Shown: one piece after another, positions 7,555 to 15,269 of the stretch | How positions within the stretch are numbered: the first letter of the stretch is position 1 | Layout: each line of letters begins with the position of its first letter | Source: Flavobacterium sp. CBA20B-1 | Lineage (GTDB): Bacteria > Bacteroidota > Bacteroidia > Flavobacteriales > Flavobacteriaceae | Length of the DNA stretch: 64,000 bases | Assembly (NCBI RefSeq): GCF_028473145.1 | Contig: NZ_CP092370.1 | Coordinates: 2,294,001-2,358,000, forward strand | Direction: 5' to 3' | Program-made: the position numbers and the translations under genes | Notes under the pieces: generated by a model | Told to the model about the DNA's origin: nothing | Databases searched by the model: none | What the model saw: only the letters and a program-made list of their open reading frames with translations

Positions 7555-8682
7555 TTAATTTTTTACAGCAGAACAACCTGCCTTTGTTGTAATTTTAATT
7601 GCTTCGGTTGGTGGAAGCGACTCATTTCTTAAAACGGTTTGCGATACCACATTGCGTGCAATTTCTACAAAAGCATCAGCAACGATTGATTGGTTCTGCA
7701 ATGCCGCCGGACGACCGTAGTCACCTGCTTCGCGTATGCTTTGCACAATAGGCACTTCGCCCAAAAACGGAACTTCTAAATCAGAAGCTAAGTTTTTTGC
7801 ACCTTCTTGCCCAAAAATGTAATATTTGTTTTCCGGTAATTCTTCCGGTGTAAAATAGGCCATGTTTTCAACAATACCTAAAACGGGAACATTGATGCTT
7901 TCTGCCATAAACATAGATACTCCTTTTCGTGCATCTGCCAACGCAACAGCTTGCGGTGTGCTTACTACAACTGCACCGGTAATGGGCAACGATTGCATTA
8001 ATGACAAGTGAATATCGCCCGTTCCTGGTGGTAAATCTAATAAAAGAAAATCTAATTCGCCCCAATCTGCATCAAAAATCATTTGATTTAATGCTTTAGA
8101 AGCCATGGGTCCGCGCCAAATTACTGCTTGGTCAGGACTTGTGAAAAAGCCGATTGATAACAACTCCACACCATAACTTAAAATAGGTTTCATTTTCGAT
8201 TTTCCGTTCACATCAACCGAAATAGGTTTCGATTTCTCCACATCGAACATTATCGGCATGGATGGACCATAAATATCGGCATCCAAAACACCAACTTTAA
8301 AACCCATATTAGCCAAAGTAACTGCTAAATTAGCTGTAATGGTTGATTTTCCTACGCCACCTTTACCCGATGACACCGCAATGATATTGCTGATTCCCGG
8401 AATTGATTTTCCCTTGATTTCAGGTTTTTCCGGAGTTTCAACCTTAATATTTACTTTAATTTTGGCCTTATCGTAGATTTTTTCGTGAATAACTTTCATA
8501 ATATCCACTTCGGCACGTTTCTTAATATGTAAAGCCGGCGTGTGCAATGTTACATCAACCACCACTTCGTCGCCAAAAGTCATTACGTTTTGTACCGCAC
8601 CGCTTTGTACCATATTTTTACCTTCGCCTGCAACAGAAATCGTTTCTAAAGCAGCTAATATTTCTTTTCTGTCTAACTTCAT
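7555..8682 (-). CDS. Mrp/NBP35-family Fe-S carrier ATPase (ApbC-like)
   Basis: A 375-residue P-loop ATPase that binds and transfers Fe-S clusters. The N-terminal 90 residues are a MIP18/DUF59-type domain. The deviant Walker A SSGKGGVGKST is at 104-114, and the switch regions LDADIYGPSMP and LLDLPPGTGD are plain. The CPxC cluster-binding pair seen in many Mrp proteins is not visible: the matching stretch reads YFTPEELPENKYYIF, and only one late cysteine (AGCSAV) is present. That substitution seems usual in the Flavobacteriaceae version but is worth noting. It is the first gene of the mrp-nfu unit, with a TATCTTTG promoter at 8757-8750. Confidence 0.9.
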   Translation of the reverse strand: MKLDRKEILAALETISVAGEGKNMVQSGAVQNVMTFGDEVVVDVTLHTPALHIKKRAEVDIMKVIHEKIYDKAKIKVNIKVETPEKPEIKGKSIPGISNIIAVSSGKGGVGKSTITANLAVTLANMGFKVGVLDADIYGPSMPIMFDVEKSKPISVDVNGKSKMKPILSYGVELLSIGFFTSPDQAVIWRGPMASKALNQMIFDADWGELDFLLLDLPPGTGDIHLSLMQSLPITGAVVVSTPQAVALADARKGVSMFMAESINVPVLGIVENMAYFTPEELPENKYYIFGQEGAKNLASDLEVPFLGEVPIVQSIREAGDYGRPAALQNQSIVADAFVEIARNVVSQTVLRNESLPPTEAIKITTKAGCSAVKN

Positions 8683-8749
8683 TTTTTGTATCTTAATGGT
8701 TGTTTAAAGACTTGCAAATAAACAACTTATATAGAATTGTTTTAAATTA

Positions 8750-8757
8750 CAAAGATA
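8750..8757 (-). promoter_or_regulatory. -7 element TATCTTTG of the mrp-nfu operon
   Basis: Exact TAnnTTTG match on the minus strand, 67 bases before the ATG at 8682. A TTTA lies 19 bases further upstream, in the position of the -33 TTTG. Confidence 0.5.
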
Positions 8758-8806
8758 ACACGAATTTATGATACTTTAAAGTTAATGATTTAATAAATTA
8801 TATTGG

Positions 8807-8851
8807 CAGTTCGATACTTCGATAAGCTCAGCAACCACAGGCTCACTGACC
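8807..8851. repeat. Interspersed intergenic repeat fragment
   Basis: A GC-richer stretch with CAGTTCGATACTTCGATAAG followed by CTCAGCAACCACAGGCTCAC. It resembles the element at 83-155 and the TCGA-rich dispersed repeats of flavobacteria, and lies between the divergent mrp and tpx genes. Confidence 0.4.
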
Positions 8852-8941
8852 AATTAGGTGTTAATTAAACAAAAAGTTTCACAAGCAGTAGGGACTATAT
8901 TTAAAAATAGCTGTAATTTTATAAAAACAAAAATTGAAATT

Positions 8942-9442
8942 ATGGCACAGATTACATTTAAAGGCAACCAAATTCATACCGCAGGAAATTTACCTGAAGT
9001 AGGGGCAACGGCACCCGATTTTAAATTAACAAGTACAGATTTATCTGAAAAATCATTGAGTGATTACAAAGGAAAAAATGTGGTTTTAAATATTTTTCCA
9101 AGTGTTGATACAGGTGTTTGTGCACAATCGGTTCGCACATTCAATAAAGAAGTTTCGGCTGTTGACAATACAGTTGTTTTATGTATTTCTAAAGATTTAC
9201 CGTTTGCATTGAACCGTTTTTGCGCAGCTGAAGGATTGCAGAATGTGGAAACATTATCGGATTTTAAAACCAACGATTTCACGAATGCTTACGGCGTACA
9301 AATGACCGATGGTCCTTTAAACGGATTAATGAGCAGAGCTGTTGTGGTGATTAACCCAGAAGGAAAAGTGGTTTATAACGAACAAGTTCCTGAAATTACC
9401 CAAGAACCTGATTATAACAATGCAATTAATGCGTTGAAGTAA
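8942..9442 (+). CDS. tpx: Thiol peroxidase (Tpx)
   Basis: A 166-residue atypical 2-Cys peroxiredoxin that reduces peroxides using thioredoxin. The peroxidatic Cys60 is in SVDTGVCAQSVRTF and the resolving Cys94 is in LPFALNRFCAAEG, the exact positions used by the family. I chose the ATG giving MAQITFKG; an upstream in-frame extension to 8858 runs through AT-rich, non-conserved sequence and is not needed for the normal length. It is a single-gene unit with its own terminator at 9465-9492. An additional Cys81 (VLCISKD) is not part of the usual catalytic pair. Confidence 0.95.
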   Translation: MAQITFKGNQIHTAGNLPEVGATAPDFKLTSTDLSEKSLSDYKGKNVVLNIFPSVDTGVCAQSVRTFNKEVSAVDNTVVLCISKDLPFALNRFCAAEGLQNVETLSDFKTNDFTNAYGVQMTDGPLNGLMSRAVVVINPEGKVVYNEQVPEITQEPDYNNAINALK

Positions 9443-9464
9443 TATTTTTTTAACAATTAACATT

Positions 9465-9492
9465 GCCAAAGCTTAGCGCTTTGGCTTTTTTT
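9465..9492 (+). terminator. tpx terminator
   Basis: GCCAAAGC and GCTTTGGC form a perfect 8-bp stem with a 5-base loop, followed by seven T. It lies 22 bases after the tpx stop. Confidence 0.85.
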
Positions 9493-9582
9493 AAGCATAT
9501 ATTAATTGAATCTAAGAAACATCAATATATTAAAAAAAATAAATTATCAACTATAAAAAGATAAAATTATATGAAATGGACA

Positions 9583-9710
9583 GCTTGAATTTTTACCATT
9601 CCTCAATTTGTGTAAAAGCATAAGCGTTAGTAGATACGATACATTAAATGCTACACTTCGAGGTGTTTATTTTCAATTACATCCAAAATATCGACTTTAC
9701 AGCAGGGTTT
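9583..9710 (-). pseudogene. Degenerate 3' part of a second tag gene
   Basis: On the minus strand this stretch aligns without gaps to the C-terminal coding region of the intact tag gene (10470-10540) over about 45 bases, and with small gaps further. Read in the tag frame it gives S-T-N-A-Y-A-F-T-Q against S-T-T-V-Y-A-F-M-Q in Tag, with an in-frame TAA a few codons before this motif and another soon after. By eye about 73% of bases match over 75 positions. A weaker match continues to about 9710. It is a decayed fragment of a duplicate or older tag copy. A fragment with the tag 5' end lies at 14669-14757. Confidence 0.6.
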
Positions 9711-9768
9711 TATGGTTCTAATAAGTTACCCATGTGATGCAAATTTTAATTAGGCAGTTACAGGTTGT

Positions 9769-10431
9769 TTACGAAGATGAAACACTTGATTCTCTTTCTA
9801 AAAAGTTCTTAATGAGGTAATGCCCCAAGTAGATCAATGGCGTTAAGCCAACAGCTAATAGAAGCTTAAAGGAGTACCCCGTTGCTGCCATATTCACATA
9901 ATCTTGAAAACTAAGCTTGCCGGTGAGCCAAAAGGCAATTCCGGTTACAATAAAACTATCAAACAACTGCGAAATCACGGTTGACCCGGTGCTGCGAAGC
10001 CAAATCATTTTGCTACCTGTTCGCTTTTTAAAAAACACAAACAAAGCTGCATCTATCAGTTGCGAACACACAAAAGCAATAATACTGGCAATAATAATCC
10101 ACAAACCCTGCCCAAACACTTCTTGAAAAGCACTGAAACTGACTGCAGAAACATTAGAGGTCGGAATTTGTATCGCCAAAAAAACCATACAAAACGTATA
10201 GGAAATTAAGCCAGTTGTTAAATATGTAAGTTTTTTTACGCCTTCTTTTCCAAAATATTCGTTGATTAAATCGGTAACCACGAACACGATAGGCCAAGGC
10301 AAAATACCTACACTCAGAATAAAAGGACCAACGTTTATTAGTTTGCCACCAATTAATTCGGCAACAATGGCATTTGTTATAAAAACACCTCCTAACAATA
10401 TAAATACGATTTGTTTTTTAGTGAGTTTCAT
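9769..10431 (-). CDS. Queuosine precursor transporter (YhhQ/QPTR family)
   Basis: A 220-residue inner-membrane protein with about six hydrophobic segments. The family signature is visible as PWPIVFVVTDLINEYFGKEGVKK (middle part, with the VTDLINE core), the early NAIVAELIGGKLI, and the C-terminal region with a lone SFIVTGIAFWLTG helix. Members import queuosine precursors (preQ0/preQ1 or queuine) for tRNA modification. Its ATG overlaps the last base of the tag stop codon (TAATG), so the two genes are translationally coupled, though a functional link between alkylation repair and queuosine uptake is not known. No preQ1 riboswitch is apparent upstream. Confidence 0.87.
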   Translation of the reverse strand: MKLTKKQIVFILLGGVFITNAIVAELIGGKLINVGPFILSVGILPWPIVFVVTDLINEYFGKEGVKKLTYLTTGLISYTFCMVFLAIQIPTSNVSAVSFSAFQEVFGQGLWIIIASIIAFVCSQLIDAALFVFFKKRTGSKMIWLRSTGSTVISQLFDSFIVTGIAFWLTGKLSFQDYVNMAATGYSFKLLLAVGLTPLIYLGHYLIKNFLERESSVSSS

Positions 10432-10994
10432 TAGTGGTTTTTATAGCAAAAACACTCTGTAATATGATCATTTACCATTCCCACCGCTTGCATAAAAGCA
10501 TAAACGGTGGTAGATCCCATAAATTTAAAACCACGCTTTTTTAAATCTTTTGCAATGGCATCTGATATTTCGGTTTTTGCAACAGCGTCTTTTATGCTTT
10601 TCAGTTTATTATCAATCGGTTTACCGTTAACGTATTTCCATAAATAGTCAGAGAACGAACCAAATTCTTGTTGAATTTCCTGAAAAACGCGTGCGTTGTT
10701 TATGGTAGCTTCAATTTTACCACGATGACGAATAATTCCTTCGTTTTGCAACAATTCTTCCACTTTTTCCGGATTGTATTTTGCTATTTTTTTATAATTG
10801 AATTGATCAAAAGCTGTACGGAAATTTTCACGCTTTTTTAAAATCGTAATCCAACTTAACCCCGCCTGAAAAGATTCTAGTACCAAAAATTCAAACAAAA
10901 CGTTGTCATCATAAACAGGTTTTCCCCATTCTTCATCATGATATTTAATATACAATTCATCGTTAGAAACCCAATTGCAACGTGTTTTTTCCAT
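10431..10994 (-). CDS. tag: DNA-3-methyladenine glycosylase I (Tag)
   Basis: A 187-residue base-excision repair enzyme that removes 3-methyladenine from DNA. The zinc-binding set is complete: C6 (TRCNW), H19 (KYHDEEWG), H177 and C181 (DHITECFC), shifted by two from the E. coli numbering. The substrate-pocket stretch LESFQAGLSWITIL is well kept. It is the first gene of a two-gene unit with the queuosine-precursor transporter, driven by a TATCTTTG promoter at 11027-11020. Pieces of a second, decayed tag gene lie on both sides (9583-9710 and 14669-14757). Confidence 0.95.
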   Translation of the reverse strand: MEKTRCNWVSNDELYIKYHDEEWGKPVYDDNVLFEFLVLESFQAGLSWITILKKRENFRTAFDQFNYKKIAKYNPEKVEELLQNEGIIRHRGKIEATINNARVFQEIQQEFGSFSDYLWKYVNGKPIDNKLKSIKDAVAKTEISDAIAKDLKKRGFKFMGSTTVYAFMQAVGMVNDHITECFCYKNH

Positions 10995-11019
10995 TGTTTT
11001 TTTATTATATTTATCTTCA

Positions 11020-11027
11020 CAAAGATA
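11020..11027 (-). promoter_or_regulatory. -7 element TATCTTTG of the tag operon
   Basis: Exact TAnnTTTG match on the minus strand, 25 bases before the tag ATG. Most of this promoter region is repeated, with decay, at 14715-14757. Confidence 0.5.
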
Positions 11028-11090
11028 TTAGGTTTTTATATGCCCTATTATAAACAGCGTACTAAGTTATACACCAAAAAAGTAAATTTA

Positions 11091-11146
11091 ACTTTTTGTT
11101 AACTATTTTTAGTTTTTTTTTTTTTTGTAGTTTTACAACAGTTAGC
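11091..11146 (+). promoter_or_regulatory. Upstream module shared by two lipoprotein genes (copy A)
   Basis: The stretch holds TTAACTTTTTGTTAA (5-bp inverted arms around TTTTT), a T-rich run, a TTTTACAA stretch that may be the -7 region, and the perfect 10-bp palindrome GTTAGCTAAC. The same elements in the same order precede the lipoprotein gene at 18382 (module at 18288-18353). A shared regulator is a reasonable inference. Confidence 0.5.
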
Positions 11147-11186
11147 TAACAAAAACATATTTTAAATTATTTTAATTGAATTAATT

Positions 11187-11879
11187 ATGAAAAAAATTAA
11201 ACATTTAGCACTTTGCATAATTGGTGCAACATTAGTAACAGCTAGTTTATTTTCTTGTAGTAATGAAGATATCAATAGCCAAAATCAAGAGAATACAGAA
11301 TCAAGTACTAATTTGACTGCCGCAAGGAGTAGTAGCGATCCTGAAGACAGTTCTTTTGAGTATGAACTAGGGCAAAGATATGCTGCATTTGAACTAGGAG
11401 AAAGATTAATAATTGTGGACGAAGAAAACAATAATTTTGCATTAAAAGAAGCTACAATAAATGATGCTTTAAAAGTTTACATCTATTTTGACCTTCAAAC
11501 AAATGAAGTTGCGTCAATAGTTGACATCAACAAAGAAACATTAAAAATGCGTATTGAAGATTTCACAACAAATGAAATACTTTTATATGATGACATAAAT
11601 TCAATAGAAGGTTTTATAGATCATGGTCACAATCTTTTAGAAATTGGACAGAATTATCAAACTAGCGGAATTCCAATATTTGGGGGCGATAGATTCTGGG
11701 GGTGGGCTTGTAGCCTTGAATATACTGATAGCGAAGGTAATTGTGCTATTGATTGTGCCTACAATATATTAGGAACAAGAACCACACCCGATCACAAATT
11801 GACAAGACCTTGTTCAGCGAAACCTGATCATTTTAGAAGAAGACCTGAAATGACACCAGAAAATGCGTTTAACCCATAA
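11187..11879 (+). CDS. Lipoprotein, unknown function
   Basis: I do not recognise this 230-residue protein. It has a lipoprotein signal peptide with the lipobox L-F-S-C (Cys24), followed by a Ser/Asn/Glu-rich linker to about residue 55, so it is anchored in the periplasm or on the cell surface. The rest is acidic, and four Cys near the C-terminus (WGWACSLEY, NCAIDCAYN, RPCSAK) could form disulphides. Its signal peptide and its upstream DNA closely resemble those of the lipoprotein at 18382. The stop codon lies 5 bp before the IS copy 2 target duplication, so the gene is complete but has lost its native downstream region. Confidence 0.65.
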   Translation: MKKIKHLALCIIGATLVTASLFSCSNEDINSQNQENTESSTNLTAARSSSDPEDSSFEYELGQRYAAFELGERLIIVDEENNNFALKEATINDALKVYIYFDLQTNEVASIVDINKETLKMRIEDFTTNEILLYDDINSIEGFIDHGHNLLEIGQNYQTSGIPIFGGDRFWGWACSLEYTDSEGNCAIDCAYNILGTRTTPDHKLTRPCSAKPDHFRRRPEMTPENAFNP

Positions 11880-11884
11880 TATAA

Positions 11885-11888
11885 CTTA
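11885..11888. repeat. CTTA target-site duplication, left of IS copy 2
   Basis: CTTA directly abuts the left IS terminus, and the identical CTTA is at 13678-13681 directly after the right terminus. The 4-bp direct repeat marks a simple transposition event. Confidence 0.75.
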
Positions 11889-13677
11889 AAGAGGCTGTCC
11901 AAAAAGGATAGCCTCTTTGTTATACTACTAACTTTTCAACATCATCACTAAAGTTAATTTCTTGCTTTTTTTGAAATAAAGACCGCTGATAGCATCTAAA
12001 TTCGACAAAAATGACAAGTTTAGAACCAAAAATACGGCGTTTGAATACCGTTTTTCTTCCCGCAACTGCTACAGCCACCATTTTTCTAAAATTATGTCCA
12101 AGAGCCATCAGTAGAAATTCTAATTCTACTTTCTCTAAGCCTTTGAATGTAAATCTATTAAAATCATTATTGTACTTGAGTTGCCCAAAAACAGCCTCTA
12201 CTTCTATAGGGCGTCTACTGCGATGTTCCAGCCCTTTCTCGCTCGTTAATAAATTTCTCGCTCTTTCTTTAAGCTCATTCAAACGGTGATTGACTTCTAT
12301 TCTGCGATTACCTTTTGCATTGAAACATTCCTCTCGAAGCGGACAATTATTACAGTTTTTTGATTGATAATAAGACACTTTCGATTCGTGTCCGTTGCTC
12401 GAAATTCGTTTTCCTTTGCCAACATTTTCCATTCGTTGACCCATCGGACAAACGTAAAAATCTTGTTCTTTGTTGTAGAATAAATTCTGAACCAAAAACG
12501 GATTATTTTTCATCGTCCGTTTCGTTTCTTTGTGAAAATAATTGTACTTCACGTAGGCTTTAATGCTTTTATTTTCAAGCATTTCGTAATTTTCTTCGCT
12601 CCCATAACCTGCATCGGCAACCACTTCTTTGCTTTGTTTTCCATAGAGATTTTCAAAACCATCAAGATGCGATTCCAAAGTCGTGGTATCCCCCGGTTTT
12701 TGATGGATGGACACGTGGGTAATAAACTGATTTTCAGTTGGAATCTGCGTATTATAAGCCGGTTTAAGCTGTCCATTTTTCATGTGATCTTCCTTCATCC
12801 GCATAAAAGTAGCGTCAGGGTCGGTTTTGCTGTAAGAATTCCTATCGCCTAAAGTTTCTAGGTCTTTTTCGTATTTTTCTAATTTTGGAAGATGCTCATC
12901 CTGAAGTTTTTGTAGCTCTTTTGCCTGTTTTTTAGTGGGTTCTTTCAGCTTTTTATTCAAGATCGATAGCTTCTCCCGAAGTTCTTCCGAATTGATGCTT
13001 TTAGGTAATTCTTCTTTGTTAATTTCTTGATTATCAGACTGAATAGCACTTTCGATATCTGAAAGAATCGTGTTGATTTTAACTTCTAATTTTTCCTTGT
13101 ATTTTTCAATCGAACCTCTCCAAACAAAAGTATAACGATTCGATTTGGCTTCGATTTTTGTTCCATCAATGTACTGAATATCAAGACTTACATAGCCCAT
13201 TTCAACCAGCATTTTCACTACTTCGGCAAATAGTTGTTGAATATGATTTTTTAATATTTTCCCTCGAAAGTCGTTAATGGTTCGGAAATCGGGCGTAGAG
13301 TTGCCCGAAATGTACATGAAATAGATGTTTTCGGTGAGTGCTTTAGCTATTTTCCGGCAAGAATAAACGTTTGACAAATAGCTGTAAAACAACACTTTAA
13401 TCATCATTCTTGGATGATATGCAGAGGTACCACCTCCTTTGTACAACTTAATTATATTGCTAATATCCAACGAGTTAACGACCTCTTCGATTAATCGAAC
13501 AGGGTGATTATTAGGGATTTTATCAAAAATATTAATCGGAAAAAGTTCAGGACTATTGCCTGTTTGATTTTTAAAAACTACCTTAGCCATTGTTGGTTTT
13601 TTGTGCAACTCTAAGATAATTATTTTGGAGAAAAAATACAACAAAAAAAAGCTGTCCGACTTTTCGGACAGCTTCTT
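11889..13677 (-). mobile_element. IS1182-family insertion sequence, copy 2
   Basis: It is 1789 bp, the same length and orientation as copy 1, with the same 12-bp terminal inverted repeats and terminal hairpins. The CTTA duplication on both sides (11885-11888 and 13678-13681) shows that both ends are intact and that it arrived by ordinary transposition between the two flanking genes. With copy 1 it brackets about 9.9 kb of host genes in direct orientation. Confidence 0.93.
11920..13590 (-). CDS. IS1182-family transposase (copy 2)
   Basis: A 556-residue DDE transposase with the same domain order as copy 1: DUF772-like N-terminus, catalytic D142, D326 and E463/465, a coiled-coil insertion at 160-250 and a cysteine cluster at 381-422. 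The start giving MAKVVFKN is used; a longer in-frame reading to 13644 runs through the IS terminal region and is unlikely. Five residues differ from copy 1 (D249, P284, K404, S410, R459 here). The frame is intact and the element has a clean target duplication, so it may well be mobile. Confidence 0.93.
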   Translation of the reverse strand: MAKVVFKNQTGNSPELFPINIFDKIPNNHPVRLIEEVVNSLDISNIIKLYKGGGTSAYHPRMMIKVLFYSYLSNVYSCRKIAKALTENIYFMYISGNSTPDFRTINDFRGKILKNHIQQLFAEVVKMLVEMGYVSLDIQYIDGTKIEAKSNRYTFVWRGSIEKYKEKLEVKINTILSDIESAIQSDNQEINKEELPKSINSEELREKLSILNKKLKEPTKKQAKELQKLQDEHLPKLEKYEKDLETLGDRNSYSKTDPDATFMRMKEDHMKNGQLKPAYNTQIPTENQFITHVSIHQKPGDTTTLESHLDGFENLYGKQSKEVVADAGYGSEENYEMLENKSIKAYVKYNYFHKETKRTMKNNPFLVQNLFYNKEQDFYVCPMGQRMENVGKGKRISSNGHESKVSYYQSKNCNNCPLREECFNAKGNRRIEVNHRLNELKERARNLLTSEKGLEHRSRRPIEVEAVFGQLKYNNDFNRFTFKGLEKVELEFLLMALGHNFRKMVAVAVAGRKTVFKRRIFGSKLVIFVEFRCYQRSLFQKKQEINFSDDVEKLVV

Positions 13678-13681
13678 CTTA
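13678..13681. repeat. CTTA target-site duplication, right of IS copy 2
   Basis: It is the second half of the 4-bp direct repeat flanking IS copy 2; see 11885-11888. Confidence 0.75.
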
Positions 13682-13699
13682 TTTTAATAAATTATAAAA

Positions 13700-14596
13700 A
13701 TGAATAATTTGAATATTTTTACTCTGGTAAGTTTCTTAATTGCAAGCACTTCTATTTTTGCTCAAAAAAAAATCACACTAATAGATAGCAAAACAAATAA
13801 CCCAATACCTTTCTATGGTTTAAATTTTAATAATAATCTTTTTTACAGTAATAAAAATGGGATAGTTGATATTTTGGAATATAATGCAACAGACACTTTA
13901 TTTTTTGAAATGCCAGAATTTGAGTCTAAGAAAGTTTTAGTCAATGATGTTAAAGACACAGTTTATCTTAATTTTATAAATGAAAATTTATTAGACGAAA
14001 TCACAATAAATATAAACAAAACCCCAATAAAAATAAAAACAACTAGTAACCGGGTAACTGCCACCCCTATTAAACCTGGTCGTGAAATTATAGAAAAAGT
14101 TATTTTTAGCGAAAACTATATTGGTAGCCATATAAAAAAAATCACCGCTTCTATTAACAGAGATTTTATAACATATAATAAAAAAAGAGAAACTAAAAAT
14201 TACGAAATATGCTTACGTATAAATTTTTATGATTACAATTTAAACAAAATAGAAAGTTCAGAGCCAATTACATTTAAACAACAAAAAAGAAATTTATTAG
14301 AATTTGAATTAACAAACAAAATAAAAATACCCAAAGAAGAAATTCATATAGGTGTTGAGTTTATTGGTGTTATAGATACTAACGGAAATTTTGAATCCAT
14401 TGATGATTTTTATTTAAGACCTTTAATTTTTATAAAAGAATCAAATGAAGTTAACAGCAATATTTATATCAGAAATAACACCTCAAAAAAAAGACCTGAT
14501 TCAATATACAACATTATAAATCATCAGTTTAAACGTTATAAAAACATTAAAAACGTTAAAGGAAACACACATATTTTTAGTTATGAAATTCAATAA
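13700..14596 (+). CDS. Secreted protein with carboxypeptidase-regulatory-like N-terminus
   Basis: This 298-residue protein starts with a cleavable signal peptide (hydrophobic core at 5-20, cleavage likely after SIFAQ). The next 80 residues (KKITLIDSKTNNPIPFYGLN, then KNGIVDILEYNATDTL) look like the CarboxypepD_reg-like beta-sandwich that opens many Bacteroidetes outer-membrane proteins. The C-terminal two thirds is unrecognised and rich in Lys, Asn and Ile. The gene is clearly more AT-rich than its chromosomal neighbours, which hints at foreign origin. IS copy 2 ends 22 bp upstream, so its native promoter has been separated or replaced by the IS end. Confidence 0.6.
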   Translation: MNNLNIFTLVSFLIASTSIFAQKKITLIDSKTNNPIPFYGLNFNNNLFYSNKNGIVDILEYNATDTLFFEMPEFESKKVLVNDVKDTVYLNFINENLLDEITININKTPIKIKTTSNRVTATPIKPGREIIEKVIFSENYIGSHIKKITASINRDFITYNKKRETKNYEICLRINFYDYNLNKIESSEPITFKQQKRNLLEFELTNKIKIPKEEIHIGVEFIGVIDTNGNFESIDDFYLRPLIFIKESNEVNSNIYIRNNTSKKRPDSIYNIINHQFKRYKNIKNVKGNTHIFSYEIQ

Positions 14597-14668
14597 CAAC
14601 GACTACCAAAACTAACTTAATAATAATTTTCAATAATTAATTTATCTTAACTTGTGAAAATATGGGAT

Positions 14669-14757
14669 GATTTTTGATAGTAAGATTTCAATCAAACTCT
14701 ATTACAATCTTATTTTTTCCATTGTTTTTTATTATATTTATCTTTTACAAATATTAA
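14669..14757 (-). pseudogene. Degenerate 5' end and promoter of a second tag gene
   Basis: The plus-strand run from TTTTTTCCATTG through ATTATATTTATCTT copies the tag start and promoter (10987-11030) with one missing T and few changes. Read on the minus strand from the ATG at 14722 it gives M-E-K-I-R-L-stop, against M-E-K-T-R-C in Tag. Weaker similarity continues into what would be codons 7-20 of tag. The -7 element has decayed (TACAAATA on the plus strand against CACAAAGATA). The matching 3' remnant is at 9583-9710. Part of this DNA may now serve as the leader of the lipoprotein gene at 14765. Confidence 0.55.
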
Positions 14758-14764
14758 TCATTTT

Positions 14765-15223
14765 ATGAGGGTAATAATAACCTTTTTTCTTTGCACTATT
14801 TTATTTTCATGTAATGGAGGATATGGAATTGATAATAAAATTCAAACTGAAAATGTACAATATTCAAAAGAAGATATAGTAGGAAAATGGAAGCTTGACA
14901 AGTTTTCTTATAAATATTTATCACTAGAGGAAAATGATAGTATTTACATCATTTTTAATAAGGATGGTTCTTTCCAATCAAACAAATCAATAGATTTATT
15001 TAATCCTTCAGCTTTATCTAATAATGATAATAAGATCCAAAATGGAAATTGGAAAATTAATATGTTAGAAAACAAATCAGAACTTATTCTCACGTATGAA
15101 AATAAAACCACTCTTTCTGACTTGAATGTCTATAAAAAAGGCACTGAATATAAAATATGGTATTTTTTTGGTGACCCAGACACAGGAGAGCGTTTAAGAT
15201 TTCTCAAGGAAAACGAAAAATAA
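14765..15223 (+). CDS. Lipocalin-like lipoprotein
   Basis: A 152-residue protein with a short lipoprotein signal (lipobox L-F-S-C, Cys16). After the linker, the pattern DIVGKWKLDKFSY ... YIIFNKDGSF ... NGNWKINMLENKSELILTYE is the strand pattern of small lipocalin-like domains of Bacteroidetes, with the GxW start. It is presumably anchored in the outer membrane facing the periplasm. The ligand is unknown. It converges on the TonB-receptor-like gene and shares a terminator with it. The 130-residue lipoprotein at 17815 has the same G-T/K-W opening. Confidence 0.65.
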   Translation: MRVIITFFLCTILFSCNGGYGIDNKIQTENVQYSKEDIVGKWKLDKFSYKYLSLEENDSIYIIFNKDGSFQSNKSIDLFNPSALSNNDNKIQNGNWKINMLENKSELILTYENKTTLSDLNVYKKGTEYKIWYFFGDPDTGERLRFLKENEK

Positions 15224-15227
15224 ATCA

Positions 15228-15262
15228 AAACCCCAAATTGTTAGAATTTGGGGTTTATCTTT
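15228..15262. terminator. Bidirectional terminator
   Basis: AAACCCCAAATT and AATTTGGGGTTT form a perfect 12-bp stem with loop GTTAG between two convergent genes. The stem is nearly the same sequence as that of the terminator at 19120-19151. Confidence 0.85.
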
Positions 15263-15269
15263 TCTATTT

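Noticed and set aside
9769..11030. preQ1 riboswitch for the queuosine precursor transporter
   Set aside because: The gene is coupled to tag with no spacer, and no aptamer-like structure is seen upstream of tag.
193..13677. The two IS copies as a composite transposon
   Set aside because: The outer flanks share no target duplication (TAAG at the far left, CTTA at the far right) and the enclosed genes are core genes; the duplication of copy 2 is local to that copy.
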